This document shows positions 21,636 through 34,600 of a stretch of DNA of 64,000 nucleotides, one piece after another. The notes under the pieces are model-generated. The model was not told where the DNA came from. It saw only the letters and a program-made list of their open reading frames with translations, and searched no databases. The DNA lies in contig JAUPFV010000005.1 of assembly GCA_036936605.1 (NCBI GenBank), positions 129,391,961-129,455,960 of the forward strand. Reading direction: 5' to 3'. The first letter of the stretch is position 1. Each line of letters opens with the position of its first letter. A program made the translations under genes and the position numbers. Source of the stretch: Limnanthes douglasii subsp. nivea. Taxonomy: Eukaryota > Streptophyta > Magnoliopsida > Brassicales > Limnanthaceae.

Positions 21636-24600
21636 TCACTGGCTATCGTTTCTGTCAAGCAAACTCAACAAGAAGCCGCTAACAATTCTTCGGGCTATGG
21701 GATTAGGGATACAACGACACAACCTTCCATCGATATAAGCTATAATGCCAGACAAAATAAATTTACTAACTCCCCATTTCCAAATAAATTTCCCCTTCTG
21801 ATCTTTGCTCGGGGATATAGGGACAATTGCTTTAAGATCAACACCCTCTAGTTTGTTTGTTTTTGACTTGATGCTGGTGATAAACTTACCTGCGTGTTTC
21901 GTCAGCATACGGATTGCATAACAAACAAAAAGATGCTCACATAATGTGACCACTGTTGGTCCGATTTTCCAGTCCTGAAACCCAAATTCACAAAGTTACT
22001 TCCTTTTTCAAGTATTCTGTACTATCCAGACCCTAACTTCAACGGCATTACAAAGCCAGGCCAGCATGGTAGAGCCTATTAGTGGTCTAGCCACAAGCAG
22101 TTAAAGGACTGCTTTTTTTGTCTAATCTATCACTAATCGCCATGATGCTAACAGGCAAAGCAAGTAAACTAAAATGTAGAAAGGAAAAAGGAAAAAGGAA
22201 AAAGGAAATAGGAAAAAGAACAAAAAGTTTTCTTTCCAATATGTTTGGTCAGCAAAAAGTTTGGTTAGCCTGTTGGGATGAAGTTCAATGTGAAAAGACA
22301 ATGCTTGAGAATAGATTTCACACTATGAAGGAGAAAAGCATAAACGCTTAATTGAGGGCTACACTTACACTTTCTCCTCGAAGATGACGTAAAGGACGGG
22401 AAGTCGAAGGATCTCCTTTTAACAATGCCTTGCTTACAAGAAATGCCTTTACACGATCTATAATCTCATTTATGAGAGAATTATTTGGAGGCAGGTTCTT
22501 TAGCAAGACCTGAGTGCATAGATTTGTTAGAAATAGCATAATTTTGTACAAGTACAAGCTTAAGGATTAAAGCTAAAGCCTGTTAAATTTTATAGGATAC
22601 TTGTCAGACGGTTTTCACTCAATCATTTCTAAGAAACTTTTATCTTTCAGAATGATACTTGTTGGTCACACATAGTATTTATTAGTAGTTCAAATTAAGC
22701 TTTCTGGATCATAAAATCTCACTCCACTACCTGATCATCAATTACTCTGACTCTAATATATTCTTGACCGTACATCGTATCCAACATAGCTTGGAGGTAT
22801 CCTTCAATATATAACTGCAATATTCAAGCTTAATAGTGAGCTGTATTGAATAAAATATAACACTAGATGAACTGCTCAGTAATTTTAAAACATAAATCGA
22901 GAGAAGGATAGTAATTTATATAGCTCAATCAGCTAAATCAGCAATAGTTCGGTCAGCAAACGACACAGCAGCAGTGTCACTACGCAATTAACTTTAAACT
23001 TTAAGATAGGTTGAAAAATAGTTGTATAAGTCTCGTGTAGAGGAGGCCTTACATTCAATTGTCACTTATAGAAATATAATAACAACGACATAATCAGATA
23101 AATGGTAGGTAAGATTACCTCATCAACACCTGGAAGGCAATCGAGCTTGATTGTTCTATCTGGTCCACCTTCCATCAAAGCTGTACCCAAAAATGATGGC
23201 TCCATAGCAAGCTTTAGTACACCTTGGCGGAAACCACTCACCTTGGGAACAAAAGGAATAATAAAATATGTAAAGTATGCAGGTGAGAAATCCATTCCCC
23301 AGAACATTTGTGTTAGTTAAGGAAAGATTAGAAGTTTTAATATTATATTACTCTTCCAGTTATGAATATATCTTATTTGTATTTTGGGTTCTAGGTTTCC
23401 AATTCTAAGAGGACTAAGTTGTAAGCCTTATGGGCATATTATAGCAAGCTAACAATAAAATTATGTTCCTTTCAAACATGGTGTCAGTGCGTAGGTTTGC
23501 GTGTACCAGTTGAGAAAATTAATAATAAAATCACCATCCAATCTTTCCTTCGTTTTGAGTACATCTTTGTTTTGTTTCCCGTTCTCGTATGTGTTTCTGA
23601 GGTTGAGTCTGATCGTCTCTAGTTAGTTGGTTAGCTTCGGTCGTTTCTAGGATGAGAACCGATTGATTGAAGTTTTGTTTTTTGTTTTTTTGTCTTTTTT
23701 GTCTTTTTGGTGTTTTGGGAATTGGGTTAGCTTTATGTGGTTTGGTGTGGGTTAGATTGGTATGGGTGATTAGTTTTGGATACAAGTTTAAATGTTCATG
23801 GGTTTAGATTTAGTTTGGATTGCTAAAAGTTGCAATATTTTATCAAGTTTGATTTGCTAAGTTTCATGACAATTTTACAAGTAGGACACTGCAAGAACAG
23901 ATAATCAAAGATAACTTGAAAAGTACCATTCCATCAATACCACTTGTTTCTGCTCCCTTCAACACAGAGTCAGAGATTTCAGTTACAGCAGCAAAGAGCA
24001 CATTCGACCCTGCTGCTCTCAACTACATTGAGGGAATTGTTAGTAGCTTTAATGAGATTACTGTATACTCAATTCACTTGTGAACTTACAGTTTTTCCCA
24101 AATCACCGAAGTAACGTTTCGTTCCGGAGAGTCCTTTATTATCGATGCATTTGCTGATGATTTTGAAGGTACCTGAACTCAAAGAGCATGTCGATGTGCA
24201 CGAATTATTTCAAAGCTTAGTCAATAGAAAACTTCGATTGAATGAATATTAGAAACAAAAGAAATTAAACAATCAATTACCTATAGTCAAACCGGGAATA
24301 TTCATCAGTCCACGCGAGGGGTCAAAAAAGGCATCGAGAGAGGATGATGCCAAATCATCAAACATAGATGCAAAAGCAGGAGGAAGTAAGGGGCTCCCTT
24401 TTGCAATGTAGATTGCTCTCATAGCATACCTGGTTGATGTCAAATGATTTGTGCAAGTACCATAGAGCTGAAAAGGATTCTAAAGTGATAAAAAAATAAT
24501 GAAGAGCATAAAAAAGCAATCAGCTCACCATGAATAATGTTGTGCACATCTAAATAATAATTCACGAAATGTTATCAAAGCATGAGTAACCATGACGCCA

Positions 24601-25688
24601 TTCAGCTCAACAGACATATTTTTTATATGGGGCACCTACAAAATGATAATGAACAAGTGACATATACAATTATGCAAGAGAACTTAGACACTAACAAAAG
24701 CCATATCAAAAGTGATACTATATAAACAAGATTAACATTCGAATGCATTTATCGATGTAAATTATGTTGAAGTTAGCTTCACACCTTAACCACACTGTGT
24801 AATAGTGATCTCAGAGTTTCCTGGGATGTATTGTAGCTTGAATATGACTCTCCCGGAAGAAAATTAACAATAATCTGAAAACCATTCGAAGTAGGTCCCC
24901 TTAGTAGTATAACATAATTTTTGGAAAATATCTTGGGATATGTAAAAGCAACATACCTTCACGGGATGGATTTCAAAATGATCAAAATAGAACTGCCGAC
25001 TCTCAGAATTGGAGTCACTATGAGATGTTCTCCAAAATGGAACAAGTTTCATTAATGTCTCCTCGTCAAGGTTCAAATCAATTGGCTGTGTTTAACCAAA
25101 TTACAGATCAGAACTGCTGTCACATGCCTGTGTTTTTTTACTTCACACCCAAGCAATTTATTATCCACTCCTTAGCAGTTTTACCAACCCAAAATATTAT
25201 TGCAACAGCCATAAGAGAAATAATGCAATAGCCGTATGATAGATTTGGGAGAACTAAAAGTGTATACAGGGATGCTATAGAATTATACCTGCAAAACTAC
25301 TGCTGAATATTTTACTTGCATAACATTGGAGCTGCACGAAGGTAAAACAACAACAAATTTGAATAGACAATCGTTTCTGTCATTAGAATCTGTTCGATGT
25401 CTACGAAGCATTGACGCAAACGGTGCTCCTGCCCACTTTTGATCCATATGCAGTGACTACATCAATTTTAAAGTATCATTCCTTAACTAATACAGAATAT
25501 CTAGGATTCGCAGGTCTTGTCAAGCAAGAACTCAAAATGAGTCACTAAATCATCAAATATAAGATTATTACCTGTATGCAAATCTGGTTATATTTCTGCT
25601 TGTCCGTAAGTATAGAGTCAAGATCGATATTGTCAACCCTTCCCACTAGGATTGGTGTAAGAGATGGCAATCTGTTCTCGTTAATATC
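21636..25688 (-). other. VPS13: VPS13 exons 25-36: C-terminal ATG2-C/APT1-like region and stop
   Basis: Exons: 25572-25688, 25289-25456, 24957-25085, 24785-24874, 24529-24635, 24281-24429, 24090-24172, 23927-24022, 23119-23241, 22731-22814, 22369-22509, 21636-21974 (residues about 2645-3185). Conserved strings include LNGVMVTHALITFRELLFR, AIYIAKGSPLLPPAFAS, GTFKIISKCIDNKG, RYFGDLGKT, EGGPDRTIKLDCLPGVDE and LPPNNSLINEIIDRVKAF. In the family this part carries the amphipathic-helix and PH-like membrane-binding modules. The last exon ends RNDSQ then TGA at 21636-21638. Confidence 0.9.
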
Positions 25689-28600
25689 CTAAATCAAGAC
25701 TATTAGTTAACGAAAGTGGCACCTTGTACATAGGATCATGCTTCTATGGCTATATATTCCAAATTTCTAAATATAAGTACAGTGGAAACTCAAGTGAGGA
25801 GTTGGACCAAATGTTCCTAGCAATTCAAAGTTAAACATTATGCAGAACCACGCTAGACTCTCCAACTAAAAACAATAAATCTCCGTTAACCTATTTTCCC
25901 TTCATTTGCTATTAATTAGATTAGAATGACTCAATTGCAAAATCTAGCTTTCAATAAAGTGTACTTGACAAATAAAACAAAAAAGAAAAGTTTTCATGTC
26001 AGCAAACAACAAAAATTCCACTATACATTTTGATAGATGATATGTGTTTCACGCATCACTCAACATAATAAGCTTCTAAAAACATGATTATTATCTAGAT
26101 AAGCTCATATAGCTGCTTTTGAAAAACACAAGACGGCTTTCAGCTCCCATATGCTACTGAGGTTTACCTAATTATTATAATTGCACAGAGCCTGTGGATG
26201 CATAATCCAAAATATCCACATTTAATTATAAAAAAAACGAAAAAAGTAAAGCCTCTTTACAGTATCCGGTGTCTTAGTAATGGTAAGTTTTATATAAAGG
26301 TATTTGTTATACTTTCTGACCAATACATGTTTTGACATCTTTGGCTGTTTAGTCCAATATAATAATATCTTATGATACCTAAATGTACATCTTTTTTAGC
26401 TTTTCCTTAACTAGCAACATGATGCATGTATTACCAGTTTAGATCAGCATCAAAGGGGGTGCAACAGTTGACAACTTGTGTTTTCAATTCCCCTTTTTTT
26501 ATATTCAAGTTCTTTATTGTAGCATTTGTTAAAACCAAATGACTTCAATGCATTTGACGAGTTCGAAGTATGGACATAAATTATATAGGAAAACTTCTCA
26601 AATTAGTTCTAGTAATTTAAAAGGATATCGATATAAGAAAATGATTTAAATATCAGGCAAAAATTAACTTCAGTGAAGACATTCCAACAAATAACTTAGT
26701 TGCAGAATATTTTACCAGCTTTTCATGTTCGAGCAAGTGGATTGCCAACTGGGATAATCTGAATTGGAGCTTTGCATGAGAACGAGATGCCATGTTTACC
26801 ATCCGACAGTCAGAAGACTCACAAAGGCGTAATACTCGGGTGGGACCTTCTGCATATACTTCGTATCCTACCTTCACTGGCTCTTTTCTCCCAGATCCCC
26901 CTTTATTAGTTCTATGGCCTCTGGATTGCTTGTCAAACATTGAGTTCGTTGACAAGGCTCTATTTAGTGTCGCCTTTAAAAGCGGTTTCCATGGCCGCAC
27001 CTTATCGAGCCTAATCTCTCGTAATGGATGCATATCTGCAAAATATGTCAATGACCAATTTCAGCAAAATGTTCTTAAGCACCACTAAGCACTGAATCAA
27101 TTCTAATCACTGACAGTTAGAAGAGTAGTTTAAGTGCAGTTGCTACCATTGATTATAATGACTAGTTTATGTGGAAGGGTCACATCATCCCAGACATAAT
27201 CAGCTCTACATCCAGGTCCTAGAAATTCTAGCTCCGCGGACCCCTAAAGATTTCAAACAAACAATTAATCGAAACATAAGGGGAAAGAAACCATCAACTG
27301 TTAAATATGTAGCTGATGATAACGTGAAAGAGAACTATAACCTTTTGATAGTAAGTAAGAGAAATCCCCTGCAAGCAATTATCAATACGGTATGGTAGAT
27401 TGATATTTGGAGGCTTGTGGAATTGGACAGCTAGAGTTGAGCCTTCTTCTGTCACAGTAATACAGGCAAACTCAGCTACATGTTCTTCTTCCTTCTTGGC
27501 ATCCTTCCTAAATTTAAGGAAAAAGCGACCAAGAGACGTGATGCATAAAGGCCCAGACCAAGTCAGGTTAGGATCGCTCAGCCGGAATTGGATATATGCT
27601 AAAGAGTTATCATTGTCGCTACGGTGCTTTCTGATGAATTTTTCAAATAAACTGAATTCTGTCCTCTTGATAAATCCATGGCGCAACTGCAGCACTGCTT
27701 TATGTGAGCCATTGATGGAAACTATACCAGCAGTGTCATCCTTTTGAACATACAAAAAGGAAAGAAAGAGAAATGTGCAATTAAGTGCTAAGTAAACATT
27801 GTTAATATTCAGAAAAGATCAGGCAATTAAGATGAATGAATATGAACCTCAAGATTACATTGCCGGACCAAAATGGTTTCCGAGGACTCGTTAAGTATGA
27901 TATGTCTGGGCACCAAAGTCAAAAGTTGTGATGGTACAAGCCCCATAATTGCCAATGATGGTCCAATAGACACTCCAAACTTTGTAATATATTTGATTCC
28001 AGAATTATCAACTGTTTCCAAAGTTATCTCTGTTAGGGCAGATAAAGCGTCAAGGTCCAAAAGTGACTCCGATGCAGAATCTTCCAACATTTTAATCCGC
28101 ACCTTGTGGGATCTGGTAAATAGAGTAACATAAGAAGTCTATACAAAGATAATAAGTAATAACATATAACAAAAATAACATGAAAAAGGATGAAGTTTGC
28201 GAATCATGACCTCAAAAACCACGACGATGTCGACTTTCCGGGCAAAAACAATCCCAAATCCGGAGGAATGCTGGGACCAAATTTCTCTACTTCTTCTCTA
28301 CATTTAATTACCATAATCAATTCAGAAAGTGCATAAAAGGTATATAGTGTCCATTGACCAAACTCGGACCCAATACCTAGATATAGTCTTTTGCTTAGGA
28401 GCCAAAAGAAACAAACAAAATTCGGTATCATTCTTTAGTGCATATTTTGTAAAGATAGCTGCCTGCAAACAGATACAAAGTTCATCTTTCCAAACATACA
28501 AGTAACAAAACTCGTACAATATGAACCATAACAACTAACTTCAGAAAAAACAGACATTAACCAATATAAAAAAAATCAGATAAGAATTATATAAGTACAA

Positions 28601-31600
28601 TAATAACATATGATATTGACACTGCATTAAAACCTCTAATATGCCCCTGTCTCCCCGTGACAATCTCAAAGTTGCATAGTATTTTCCACCACCAAAATCC
28701 AGATCAATATCCAAAAGCCGAAGATTCTTCTTACGTTTATCTAACTTCTTGACCCATTCACCACTGTTAACAGGTTTGCAGCTCGAACCAAAAGCAGTTA
28801 AAGTAGCACTGAAGAAAATAATGGAAGGATTGACAAAAAAATCAACTGTTGATCCATTCAGTATACTCGCCTGTTTGCAAATATTTCCGCAGCCCACAGG
28901 GGGACATTGTTCTGCAATAAAATAGAAGTCAAAAGAAATCAAGTACAACATCAATGCAGATATTTATCTTCTTTTACCTGTCTCGCTTAAGAGGACATGT
29001 ATCTCCATATGCAATAAGTTGGCCACCCGTACAGTAGGCAGAAGAAATATTTCCTTTTGCTCTTGAAATGCAATTGGTGAGTTTAACTTTTTGAAACCAT
29101 CAGCCGATATTTCCGGTTGAATTATAGGTACATCTCTTACAATTGTTTGGGTCAAAAAATGCATGTCATCCACACTGACATCTTCAGATCTGAGGGTACA
29201 GTGTGTACTACTGAAGGAACACTTCATTGATTCCACCGATAAAGCTCTTCTCGCTCCATAGCTTAATTTTTCAAAAATACCAGATACACGAGCAGCGTTT
29301 CCACCTTTAAGCTCTTCTGACCATTCCACTGAAAGAGGACCCTCAGGCCTAATCAAGTAATCTGAAATTTCTGGTTTAAAAGAAAAGAAGAAGTTACCTG
29401 CAAATAAGTTTACACGCATAAGTTCATAATTCCACGGACTTTATATCAATATTAAAAAATCATATAGCCACTAGTTTGCATACTGAGATCTTGAGGGTCA
29501 AAACTATACTTGCTAGCATATAGCTAATTCTGAAACAACCAGGATAATATAAATCAAGTGACAATATTTAGAGCCAAAAAAGCGTTAAAACAAAATTTGG
29601 TGATCTTAAGAAACCGAAAAATACGTTAAAAAAAAAACTATTCATGACGAGTGAACCATAAGAATTGAAAAGACATAAAAAACACTTTTCTGCTGCAATT
29701 GTAAATATAGTATCAAAAAAATTACCAAAATCCTTAATCTCCTTGGTTCTTATCTTGTTTGGCTTTCCAAAATATTTTGTAAGAGAATAGGGGAAAAAAG
29801 AAGGGAGAAAAGGAAAAAAAACACAAATAGAACCATCAAGTAATGTAGAAGGAAATAATTTCCTGACATCCCCTTGGTTTTAAAGAGAGAAAAATCTTTC
29901 TTCAGCTTTTACATAACTTTGCCTATAGGCAATTAAAACTTCCTTTTTATATTTTCAGTATAAACAAACATTAAAAAAACTCCGTATATCTTTAATTCCT
30001 CAAATTATGAGCTTTCATACGCCATTTAAAAAATTGTTATAAAGGCAGATGTCTAGCTTTGCCCGTCACTTTGTTCCAATGTATTCACCTCGAGAAGTAA
30101 AGTTCAAGACAAGACTAGGGTAGCAGAATAAAGAAATTTCATTTCTGAGGGTATTATTCTAAAAGTACAGTTACTAGATTAAAAAATATTGCATCTTCAA
30201 TTATCCATGCAAAAAATAAATAAATAAATGAATACTGGCTCCAATTTCATTCATGATGTAGCAAAAGGTGCAACTCAGAGAAAAGAGAAATAATTATACT
30301 GTCGGCAATAGGTGATAAAATACTTCTAACTGAAAAAAAATTGAGAATAATCAAGTCCACGGGCCAATAATGTTGTGAAGAGAGTTGAGATAGAAATAAT
30401 CCTGTAACCATATACGTTTCAGTTGGTTAAACTTTTAAAGACATGAATTGACAGTACATACCGACACTTAAGGATGTCAACGCCTTCTTTAATTCTCCAG
30501 GCTCATTTATAGCATTAAAAGCTGCTATTGAATCATCAACTATATCACCTGCCTGTAACCTCACAGTAGCAAAATCATCATGATTTTGATGAGGACATCG
30601 GATACGTAGCACCATGGTAAATTGAGTGTCATTATGTATCCTTATCAAAGGTGACACCGTCACTGACAAACCCTCCTACAAGGTTTTACCGATATTTGTA
30701 AAGGAAATAACTAATACACTTAGACAAACATTTCATGGGTGATTTCATCTACAAAGGTTTAAAAGAGTAAAAGATACCTCAGATCTATTTGAAGTACGAA
30801 CCACAATGAATGGCCCTGGGTAAGTCCTAGAATCTGTACAAAGAGAATCTTTTAGGGTAACACACTTTCGAAACTATCACACAGAAAAAGATGCATAAAT
30901 TATTCTTTTAACCTTTAACATTAAGACAGCATACAAATTAGTTTACTGAGATTAAACCAAGCTTTTCTCATCAGCTTCAACTTTGGAGCTATTTGGTCAA
31001 CCAAACATTTATTTGGCATGCTATTTATAGGTCTTGAAGTTCAAATACATGAACCTATGTGAAACCCAATCTCTAATACATCTAATGCCTTGCCCAAATT
31101 TGTGCCTCCAGTAACAACTGATATAGTCTCGCAACCAAAAATTTGCACTTGGTTCTATACACAAAACCACGACATACTCGCAGATATGTTCGAATGTAAT
31201 TCAGTAATTTAGATCATTTGCAATAGCAGATTAGTTTGAAGCTTGTTAAAGGAAATAATAATATATATTGACTAAATAATTTATTATAGTCAATATTCAA
31301 ACGTAATCTATTATAGATATTATTAGATTAGATTTTATTAGAGTAGACTAGTATAATAATAAGATATTTTCAGAGCCTATATATATGGCTTTAACTTATA
31401 CTGAAATTCTAAGTTATAATAAATCTTTTCTAGTTTTTACTTGTATCAGAGCCATTAGGGTTTCTATAAAAAATCTAGATAAAAAAAATCTAGATGGGTG
31501 TTCGTGGTGGATATAATGATTATGGTAGTCATGGTAGATCAAACTATCGTGGTAATCACGATTATGGTAGTTGTGTTAGATCAAGCGATTATGGTAGTTG

Positions 31601-34600
31601 TGGTAGATCAAACTATCGTGGTAATCGTGGTGGGTACGGTAATCGCAGTCGTGGTGGGTACGGTAATCGCAGTAGTCGTGGTGGATACAATAGTCAAGAT
31701 GGATACAATAGACATAACAGTTCTGGTAACCATGGTGGTGATCTAAACAATGTTCAATTTGCTAATATGACAACGAACGAGGAACCTCATGTGCTTTCCG
31801 CCGAGGAATATGCTCAATTTTCCAAGTACCAAGAGTCTCTAAAGTCACAAGATCTTAAAAACCCTGCAGCTTGTGTGTCAGGTGCAGCTTGTGTGTCAGG
31901 TAACTCAACTACATGTCTTATTTCTTCTTCCTCTGATTGGGTCATTGATTATGCTGCCACAGAACATATGACAGGTAATAAACAAGTTTTTACTTCTCTT
32001 TCAAATACACATCATTCTAATGTCACATTGGCAGATGGATCATCATCTCGTGTTTTAGGTTCATCTCGTGTTTTAGGTTCAGGGACTGTCAATCCCACCA
32101 AAAATCTCTTTGACATCTGTTTTACATCTCCCTCAGTTTTCATTCAACCTTATTTCTATTAGCCAACTCACTAAAACACTAAATTGTGTTGTTACCTTTT
32201 ATTCTGATCATTGTTTGTTTCAGGATCTTACGACGAATAAAATAATTAGTAGAGGGCATGAGAGTGGAGATCTCTACTATCTTGATAAAGACTGTCATAC
32301 ATCTACTGCATGTTCTAGTATTACATCTCCATTTGAAGCACATTGTCGTATGGGTCATCCATCTTTAATCTCTTTAAAACAACTTTATCCTAAATTTCGG
32401 CATTTGACATCATTAGAATGTGAGTCATGTAGATTTGCTAAACATCATCGTCTTCCATCATATCCTCGTATTAATAAGCGGGCTGCATTTCCTTTTGAAA
32501 TTGTTCATTCAGATGTTTGGGGTCCTTGTCCTGTTGTTTCTAACACTGGTTTTAAATATTTTGTTAGTTTTGTTGATGATTATTCCCGTGTTACATGGCT
32601 GTATTTAATGAAAAATCGTTCTGAGTTATTTTTAATATTTTGCACGTTTACTGCAGAAATAAATACCCAATTTAATTGTCCTATTCGTATTTTAAGAAGT
32701 GATAATGGTAAAGAATATTGCTCAAATGCATTTCAATTATTTATGGAACAAAAAGGAATGATTCACCAAACTTCGTGTGTGGACACGCCATCTCAAAATG
32801 GTGTTGCTGAAAGAAAAAAATAGACATCTTTTAGAGGTTACTCGTGCACTTCTTTTCCAAATGAAAGTACCAAAATTATTTTGGGCAGATGCTGTTTCCA
32901 CTGCATGTTTTTTAATTAATCGTATGTCATCTACTATCCTTTCAAATAAAATTCCATATTCCGTGCTTTTTCCATCTAAACCTCTATTTCCTATTGAACC
33001 ACGCATTTTTGGCTGTACTTGCTTTGTTAGGGATGTAAGTCCTACTCGTACAAAATTAGATCCCAAATCCTTAAAATGTGTTTTTCTTGGATATTCTAGG
33101 TTTTAAAAAGGCTATAAATATTTTTCCCCATCTCTTGATCGTTACATAGTACTAAGGATGTTACATTTTTAGAACATGTTCCATTTTTTCCTGGTTTGTC
33201 TAATGTCGATCCAGAAACCACTACTGTGGATGATGATTTACTCATGTACACCACCGTTCAAAGATCTGATGTACCACCTCCACCATATCGACCTCCTATT
33301 AGATATGTTTATTCTCGACGTAAAGCACCTCCTCCATCATGTCCACTACCAATTCCTTCGTCTCCAGATCCTGCTACAAACGATAATGAGTCCACTCCTG
33401 ATCTTCCTATTGCTCTTCGAAAAGGTAAACGACAATGTACTTATCTAATTTCTTATTTCGCAAAATATGATCAATTAACTTCTTCTACCCGAGCTTTTAT
33501 TGCATCTCTTGATTCTATTTCTATTCCAAAAACTGTCCACGAAGTATTAAGTCATTCTGGCTGGCAAGCTGCAATGTTTGAAGAGATTAGAGCATTAGAA
33601 GACACTGGTACTCTTGGAAGTTGGTTGATTTACCCACTGGAAAGAAAGCTATCGGTTGTAGATGGGTGTTTAATGTAAAAATGAATCCAGATGGGACGCT
33701 AGCTCGTCTCAAAGCACGACTTGTTGCAAAAGGATATACTCAAACCTATGGTGTTGATTACTCTGAAACCTTTTCTACGGTAGCTAAGTTTACTTCTATA
33801 CGTTTATTTATTTCCTTAGCAGCATCAAATGATTGGCCATTACATCAGTTAGATATTACAAATGCATTTTTACACGAAGAGCTTCAAGAAGAAGTCTATA
33901 TGGAGCAACCACCTGGATTTGTTGCTCAGGGGGAGAGAGGAAAGGTATGTCGTTTGTATAAATCATTGTACGGATTAAAACAAAGTCCCCGTGCTTGGTT
34001 CGGCAAGTTTAGTGATGCATTAAATGAATTTGGGTTGAAGAAGAGCAGTTGTGATCACTCTGTCTTTTATAAACGTTCTGCAAATGAAATTATACTCGTT
34101 GTTGTATATGTAGATGACATCATTATTACTGGGAATGATACTAAAGGCATTTCATTGCTTAAAATATTTTTACATTCGCGATTTCAAACAAAAGATTTAG
34201 GACCATTGAAGTATTTTTTGGGGGTTGAAATAACAAGAAGCAACAAAGGTAATCTTTTATCGCAGAGAAAATATGTTCTAGATTTGTTGATGGAAACAGG
34301 AAAGCTAGGAGCAAAACCATGTAATACACCAATGGTTCCTAATTCGCAATTACTGAAAGATGACGGAGAATTGTTTAGTGATCCAGAAAAGTATCGTCGA
34401 TTAGTAGGAAAACTCAATTACCTTACAGTAACTCGACCAGATATTGCATATCCAGTCAGTGTTGTAAGTCAGTTTATGTCTTCTCCAACAGTTAATCACT
34501 GGGCAGCACTAGAACATATCTTGTGTTATCTCAAATCAGCTCATGGACTAGGATTGTGGTATGGCAGTATTGGTCATACAAATATAGAGTGTTTTGCAGA

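Noticed and set aside
27400..27747. 115-codon plus-strand open frame inside the VPS13 locus
   Set aside because: It is the antisense shadow of coding exon 22 and has no family resemblance. The same holds for the plus-strand frames at 26792-27088 and 41632-41829.
31498..31746. 82-codon Val/Ile-rich plus-strand frame
   Set aside because: Out-of-frame reading of the Gly/Arg repeat in the copia gag remnant.
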